From Halosimplex rubrum (GTDB lineage: Archaea; Halobacteriota; Halobacteria; Halobacteriales; Haloarculaceae), in contig NZ_CP058910.1 in the NCBI RefSeq assembly GCF_013415885.1, positions 2,480,001-2,544,000 on the forward strand: a DNA stretch of 64,000 bases, written 5' to 3'. Positions 60,225-64,000 of the stretch are shown piece by piece. Both the position numbers and the translations under genes were made by a program. The notes beneath the pieces are model-generated. The model ran no database searches. It saw only the letters and a list, made by a program, of their open reading frames with translations, and was not told the origin of the DNA. Position 1 is the first letter of the stretch. Every line of letters begins with the position of its first letter.

Positions 60225-61223
60225 ATGGAGACGCGCAAGGTCCAGGTCACGGGCGGGTCGACGTACACGGTGTCTCTGCCGAAGGATTGGGCGACGGAGA
60301 ACGACGTGAGCGCGGGCAGCGTCGTTGAGTTCCACTCCGAGGAGGACATCCTCCTGCTCTCGCCCAAAAGCGAGGAGGAGCGCGAGAAGGGGTCGATAGA
60401 GATCGACGGGCTAGAGGGCGACCAGCTCACGCGCGCGGTCATGACGATGTACGTCAGCGGGTTCGATGTCATCAACTTCGAGGCCCCCCGCGTCACCGCG
60501 GGCCAGCGCCGCACCATCCGCGAGGCCACGCAGGGACTGGTCGGCCTGGAGGTCATCGAGGAGACCGGCGAGCGGGTCGTCCTGCAGGACCTGCTCGACT
60601 CCTCGGAGCTGTCGGTCCACAACGCCATCACCCGGATGCGGCTGGTCTCGCTGACGATGCTCTCGGACGCGGTGACGGCGCTGCTGGAGGACGACGACGA
60701 ACTCGCCCACGACGTGATCGAGCGCGACGACGACGTCGACCGCCTGTGGTACATGGTCTCGCGCGTGTTCCGGACGGTGCTGCGCAACCCGGCCGCAGCC
60801 ACCGAGATCGGGTTCCCCCGCGAGACCGTCTTCGACTACCAGTCCAGCGCCCGCCAGCTGGAGCGGATCGCCGACCACGCGACCAAGATCGCCAGCATCG
60901 CCCTGGAGATCGGCCCGGTCAACGAGTCGGTCGCCGAGGTGCTGAGCGACCTCCAGACCGCGGCCGTCACCGTGCCGGAGACCGCGATGGACGCGCTGCT
61001 CGAAGACGACCCCGACGAGGCCGTCGCGCTCGCGACCGACGCCCGCGCCGACCTACCCGACATCGACGAGCGCGCCCGCGACGTCGACGACGTGATCCGC
61101 GACCTCGACGACCCCGAACTCGCCCAGTCGCTCGGGCTCGTCGTCGACTCCCTGTCCCGGACCGCCGACTACGGCGGCAACATCGCCGAGAGCGCCCTCC
61201 AGAAAGCGGCGCCGTCGCCCTGA
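60225..61223 (+). CDS. AbrB-PhoU fusion phosphate regulator
   Basis: Protein of 332 aa. N-terminal SpoVT/AbrB DNA-binding domain (METRKVQVTGGSTYTVSLPK, then DWATENDVSAGSVVEFHSEE) fused to two PhoU bundles (ITRMRLVSLTMLSDAVTALL; RQLERIADHATKIASIALEI). In archaea this fusion replaces PhoB-like control: the AbrB part binds DNA and the PhoU part senses the Pst system. It is divergent from pstS and has a leaderless promoter, so it probably controls pstSCAB and itself. Confidence 0.92.
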   Translation: METRKVQVTGGSTYTVSLPKDWATENDVSAGSVVEFHSEEDILLLSPKSEEEREKGSIEIDGLEGDQLTRAVMTMYVSGFDVINFEAPRVTAGQRRTIREATQGLVGLEVIEETGERVVLQDLLDSSELSVHNAITRMRLVSLTMLSDAVTALLEDDDELAHDVIERDDDVDRLWYMVSRVFRTVLRNPAAATEIGFPRETVFDYQSSARQLERIADHATKIASIALEIGPVNESVAEVLSDLQTAAVTVPETAMDALLEDDPDEAVALATDARADLPDIDERARDVDDVIRDLDDPELAQSLGLVVDSLSRTADYGGNIAESALQKAAPSP

Positions 61224-61608
61224 GATCCGACCGCCGCGCTCCCCGCTCGAACGGGTTCGCACGCTCCCGGTACGACTCTACCTGTCGCTCTCGGACTCTC
61301 TCGCGACCGTCGCGAGCGGCGGCTACCGGGAACGCGAAAACGGGGACGGGTGCCCCGGACGAGGTGGCAGTCGCGAGTGGGACGTGCGACGCGCGCGTCG
61401 AACGGGGTGGCAGTGCTCGGTGGCGCGCTCGGTGACGAGCGCCGCACGCCATCGCGTTCTGGCGGACCGGCGGGTATAAGGCTCGCTAAGAGTGGTACGG
61501 GCCACTCCCGACCGGTACGTGGGTGACCGAAACGCTATATATCCGCGATCGGGGCTCGACCCGCGGCTGGCGGGGTCGACTGCGACGAAATCGGCGAGAA
61601 GACTGCCG
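61224..61608. other. Intergenic region with orphan promoter-like elements
   Basis: 385 bp between convergent phoU and S8e. No protein gene is convincing. On the plus strand GGGTATAAGG (about 61472-61481) is a good TATA box, followed by GAGTGGTACGGGCCACTC (6-bp arms) and a second TATATATC (61536-61543). Downstream, TCGACCCGC can pair with GCGGGGTCGA (one bulge) near 61557-61583. A short noncoding RNA is possible but unproven. Confidence 0.35.
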
Positions 61609-61980
61609 TTATTCGACGAGAACGGCGTTGATCTGGCCGTCCTGGCCGGGGCGGGAGGTGACGCGGGCGCGGCCCTCGCTGGTGGCGACGATGGCGCCCT
61701 TGGTGATGATGTTCCGCCGCACGTAGTTGGGGTTCGAGGGGTTCTCCTCGACGTCTTCGATCTCGGCGGCGACGACCTCGCCGTCGGTCGCGACGCTGGC
61801 GGTGTCGGCGGTGACCGCGCGGACCTTCTCGGTGTTGCCGCGGGCGTCGACCGTCTTCAGGCTCGTCTCGCCGACGCGGGTCTCGGTCGGCTGGTCGCCC
61901 AGTTCGTGCTTTTTCTTCTTCCGGAAGTTCCGGCGTCGACCGCCGGTGCGCTTGCGCGGGGAGCGTCCCTGGAACTTCAT
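61609..61980 (-). CDS. rps8e: 30S ribosomal protein S8e
   Basis: Protein of 123 aa. MKFQGRSPRKRTGGRRRNFR then KKKKHELGDQPTETRVGE is the S8e N-terminus; NPNYVRRNIITKGAIVATSE and GRARVTSRPGQDGQINAVLV the C-terminus. It is a basic rRNA-binding protein of the archaeal/eukaryotic small subunit. Monocistronic and divergent from DUF2240 across 145 bp. Confidence 0.96.
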   Translation of the reverse strand: MKFQGRSPRKRTGGRRRNFRKKKKHELGDQPTETRVGETSLKTVDARGNTEKVRAVTADTASVATDGEVVAAEIEDVEENPSNPNYVRRNIITKGAIVATSEGRARVTSRPGQDGQINAVLVE

Positions 61981-62125
61981 ACCCGTGCAGTCGCCCAGCG
62001 TCTACTTGAACCTCTCGACTCCCGGTCGCCGTCCGCTCCGAGCGCGACGGCCGCGTGTCGTCGGGTGGGGGCTCCCGGACGGCGACCGGCAACGTTACGT
62101 TTCGGGACGCGCCCATCGACGGACG

Positions 62126-62575
62126 ATGAGTCTGCGCCGCGCCGTCGCCGTCCCGTTCCGGGCGAAGGGCCGCGACTCGCTCTCGGAGAGCGAGTTCGTC
62201 GTCGCGCTCTCGCTCGACCGCGAGTGGTTCTCCCCCGAGCAGGCCAAGCGGCTCGTCGACGTGGCCGCCACCGAGGGGCTGCTCGCCCGCGAGGACGACG
62301 ACCTCCGACCGACGTTCGAGCCGCGGGAGGTGACGGTGCCCGACGGGTTCGCCCCCGGCGACGACGTGTTGCGCCAGCGGTCGAACTTCGAGCGCGCGCT
62401 CGACGCCGTCGTCCAGACCGGCGTCGAGAAACAGGACGCCGTCGCCGCGGTCAACCGCCTGCAGTCGGAACTCGGCGTCACCGTCGAGGCCGCGGCGGTC
62501 GTCTACGCCCGCCGCGAGGGCGTCGAACTCGGCGACCTCGCCGACCGCGCCGCCGACGAACTGGGGGGCGACTGA
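62126..62575 (+). CDS. DUF2240 family protein
   Basis: Protein of 149 aa. The N-terminal winged-helix-like part SLRRAVAVPFRAKGRDSLSE, FVVALSLDREWFSPEQAKRL then VATEGLLAREDDDLRPTFEP matches archaeal DUF2240. The C-terminal half (VVQTGVEKQDAVAAVNRLQS, ELGVTVEAAAVVYARREGVE) is a three-helix bundle. Probably nucleic-acid related; function not established. The stop overlaps the next ATG by one base (TGATG), so the next gene is coupled. Confidence 0.85.
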   Translation: MSLRRAVAVPFRAKGRDSLSESEFVVALSLDREWFSPEQAKRLVDVAATEGLLAREDDDLRPTFEPREVTVPDGFAPGDDVLRQRSNFERALDAVVQTGVEKQDAVAAVNRLQSELGVTVEAAAVVYARREGVELGDLADRAADELGGD

Positions 62576-62949
62576 TGGTCGAAGACCGCGTCACCGACGG
62601 CAAGCGGATCGCACAGCTGCTCTCCTCGGAACTCTCCGGTCGCGACCGGGGCACTCTCGGAGACGTGTCCGTCGTCGACGCCGACCCCGACGCCGATCCG
62701 TCCCCCGAAGGAACCGTCGCCTACGGCGTCGCCTACCGCGACGAACGGGTCGGCGCCGTCCGGCTCTACCCCGACGCGGCAGTACTGTCGATCGGGGGGG
62801 CGGGCCCGGCGGACGCCGAGCGAGTTCGCGGCTCGGTCGACGGGCCGGGGCTGACGGCGACCGACGACGGAGCGCTCCGGATCGAGTCGGGCGCGGCCGT
62901 CAAGCGGGCCGTCGACGCGCTGCTCGCTGGACTCCCGGACGGGGGGTGA
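62575..62949 (+). CDS. Conserved haloarchaeal hypothetical protein
   Basis: Protein of 124 aa. RVTDGKRIAQLLSSELSGRD, then AYGVAYRDERVGAVRLYPDA and LRIESGAAVKRAVDALLAGL. One alpha/beta domain with a central beta-hairpin; no motif is recognised. It is translationally coupled to DUF2240 and conserved-looking in order, so it may form a complex with it. The longer frame starting upstream at 61492 is a shadow that runs over S8e and DUF2240. Confidence 0.75.
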   Translation: MVEDRVTDGKRIAQLLSSELSGRDRGTLGDVSVVDADPDADPSPEGTVAYGVAYRDERVGAVRLYPDAAVLSIGGAGPADAERVRGSVDGPGLTATDDGALRIESGAAVKRAVDALLAGLPDGG

Positions 62950-63061
62950 ACTCGGCCGCGCGGGCACCGCGGACGGCGGACTGCGATTCGCCGACGCCGA
63001 ACTGCATTTCGCCGACACCGGACCGACCGGTTTTTGGCCGCCGGGCCGCTACTATCGCGCA

Positions 63062-63742
63062 ATGACGGGGCCAGTGGCGGCCGTTCTCTTCGACCTGGAC
63101 GACACCATCTGTACGTACGAGCGCAGCGCCGACGACATCCTGGCGATCGCCTTCGACCGCGTCGGCGTCGACCCCTTCTTCGACGGCGCCGAGTACGTCG
63201 ACCGACTGGGCGAGTTCTCCGACGCCGGCGACGACATCCGCGACACCCGTCGCGCGGCGTTCGGCACCTTCGCCGCCGAGGCGGGCCACGGCGAGGCCGT
63301 CGGCGAGGAGATCGCCGACATCTACACCGACGAGCGCGACCAGGCCAACGTCCGCTTCCTCGACGGCGCCGAGCGCGCGCTGGACGCGATGACCGACGCC
63401 TACCGGGTCGGCATGGTCACCAACGGCGACCCGTGGATGCAGTCCCAGAAGCTCGCCGGCCTCGGCATCGAGGACCGCTTCGAGGTGGTCGTCCACGGCG
63501 GCCACGACGCGCCGTACAAGCCCGACCCGGAACCGTTCCACCTCGCGCTCGACGAACTCGGGGTCGCCGCCGACCGTACCGTCCACGTCGGCAACTCCCA
63601 CGCCTCGGACGTGACCGGTGCCCACGCCGCGGGCCTGCGCTCCGTCTGGCTCGCCGACGGCGACCCGCCGTTCGACCACAACCCCGAACCGCACCACGTC
63701 GTCGAGTCGCTCCACGACCTCGTTGAGGAGCCCTGGGACTGA
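63062..63742 (+). CDS. HAD-superfamily hydrolase
   Basis: Protein of 226 aa. Motif I AAVLFDLDDTICTYE with Asp11 and Asp13; motif II RVGMVTNGDPWMQ; motif III Lys in APYKPDPEPF; motif IV VHVGNSHASDVTGA, where the usual GDS is GNS, keeping the second Asp in SDV. The cap domain spans about residues 20-95. 2-Haloalkanoate dehalogenase/phosphatase type (subfamily I); substrate unknown. Promoter not obvious. Confidence 0.88.
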   Translation: MTGPVAAVLFDLDDTICTYERSADDILAIAFDRVGVDPFFDGAEYVDRLGEFSDAGDDIRDTRRAAFGTFAAEAGHGEAVGEEIADIYTDERDQANVRFLDGAERALDAMTDAYRVGMVTNGDPWMQSQKLAGLGIEDRFEVVVHGGHDAPYKPDPEPFHLALDELGVAADRTVHVGNSHASDVTGAHAAGLRSVWLADGDPPFDHNPEPHHVVESLHDLVEEPWD

Positions 63743-63764
63743 GCGGGCGGTCCGCGACCGACGG

Positions 63765-64000
63765 TCAGTCGGCGGTCGCTCCCGCTCGTTCGACCCCGGA
63801 CTCGGCCGAGCCGCCGTATCGCTCCGCAAGCCACGCCTCCCAGGTCACGGTCCCGACGGCGCGGTCGGAACGGGTCGCTCTTCCGTCGCGGAACCCCTTC
63901 GCGACGGCCCCGGGGACGGGGAGTCGGACGATAGCTCGCCGGAGTCCTCGGGTCTCGCGGTACGCGGTCGCCAGTTCCCCGAGCGTGCGGACTGCCGGCC
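63765..64000 (-). CDS. NAD(P)-binding SDR/NmrA-like protein, C-terminus only
   Basis: The last 77 codons, cut by the window end. Read on the minus strand the peptide contains LGELATAYRETRGLRRAIVR, LPVPGAVAKGFRDGRATRSD and AVGTVTWEAWLAERYGG, typical of the C-terminal end of NAD(P)H-binding atypical SDRs (NmrA/NDUFA9-like), where GTVTWEEWL-type endings are common. The nucleotide-binding N-terminus is outside the window, so the call is by tail similarity only. Confidence 0.6.
   Translation of the reverse strand, partial: PAVRTLGELATAYRETRGLRRAIVRLPVPGAVAKGFRDGRATRSDRAVGTVTWEAWLAERYGGSAESGVERAGATAD

Noticed and set aside
61492..62949. 485-aa plus-strand frame over S8e, DUF2240 and the following gene
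   Set aside because: It is antisense to S8e and overlaps DUF2240 in another frame; only its last 124 codons (from 62575) are a gene.
1..64000. tRNA, rRNA, transposase, integrase or CRISPR array
   Set aside because: No T-loop-like GTTCGAATC element with acceptor stem, no rRNA sequence, no transposase or integrase motif and no regularly spaced short repeat array was seen; the only regular spacing is the three 42-bp blocks, which look like promoters.

Overview
The window is haloarchaeal chromosomal DNA. It is very GC-rich, the proteins are acidic (Asp/Glu-rich), exported proteins carry Tat (RR) signals with lipoboxes, and many start codons sit about 26-30 bp downstream of a TATA box (leaderless transcripts). 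Lineage markers include RNA polymerase subunit epsilon, Cdc48/VAT, RadB, S8e, TrmB-family regulators and many haloarchaea-only DUF proteins. The style suggests Haloarculaceae (Halosimplex/Halorientalis-like), but this is an inference and no rRNA gene is present to settle it. I see no transposase, integrase, CRISPR array, rRNA or tRNA; the window looks like stable core chromosome with metabolic accessory modules.

Layout. 1-1.8 kb: a radical-SAM/peptide module (partial pseudo-SAM protein, small partner protein, divergent radical SAM/SPASM enzyme). 1.9-2.7 kb: winged-helix regulator coupled to a small membrane protein. 2.9-8.2 kb: TrmB-like regulator and a giant MMPL/RND transporter, divergent from a TetR regulator, with matching palindromic operators at both promoters. 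8.3-20 kb: carbohydrate module with two GH13 alpha-glucosidases (led by a possible 41-codon ORF) divergent from a family-5 ABC importer (binding protein, two permeases, double ATPase), then a full-length TrmB regulator. 20-24.6 kb: respiration-like cluster (two DUF2249 proteins, a GlutR-tail-like protein, cupin, polytopic protein, A-type oxidase subunit I) marked by CGAACAYGTTCG-type dyads. 24.7-33 kb: RadB, DUF2264 protein, RuvC-fold-like protein, SDR, nickel-cofactor protein LarC, Cdc48.

33-36.3 kb: DUF6176, then three copies of a 42-bp promoter-like repeat leading into rpoE-epsilon, a DUF7557-like mini protein, and a four-CBS protein with an HPF-like tail. 36.7-47.9 kb: small regulators, a zinc-ribbon/CAP-like membrane protein, HisF, a GH2 beta-mannosidase, a YbhB-like lipoprotein, a CPBP-like membrane protein lacking the catalytic glutamates, PurL and a tandem UspA. 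48-53.4 kb: a two-domain multicopper oxidase behind two more CGAAC dyads, then lipoproteins and a VOC protein. 53.5-61.2 kb: phosphate module with PhoU, pstSCAB (all ATGA-coupled) and a divergent AbrB-PhoU regulator. 61.6-64 kb: S8e, DUF2240, a conserved hypothetical, a HAD hydrolase, and the C-terminus of an NAD-binding SDR-like protein.

The most notable unexplained signals are: (1) the triple 42-bp promoter-like repeat upstream of rpoE-epsilon, with structured spacers; (2) the CGAAC-dyad set linking the oxidase/DUF2249 cluster with the multicopper oxidase 25 kb away; (3) the paired TetR operators; (4) the palindrome and short leader ORF at the glucosidase operon.
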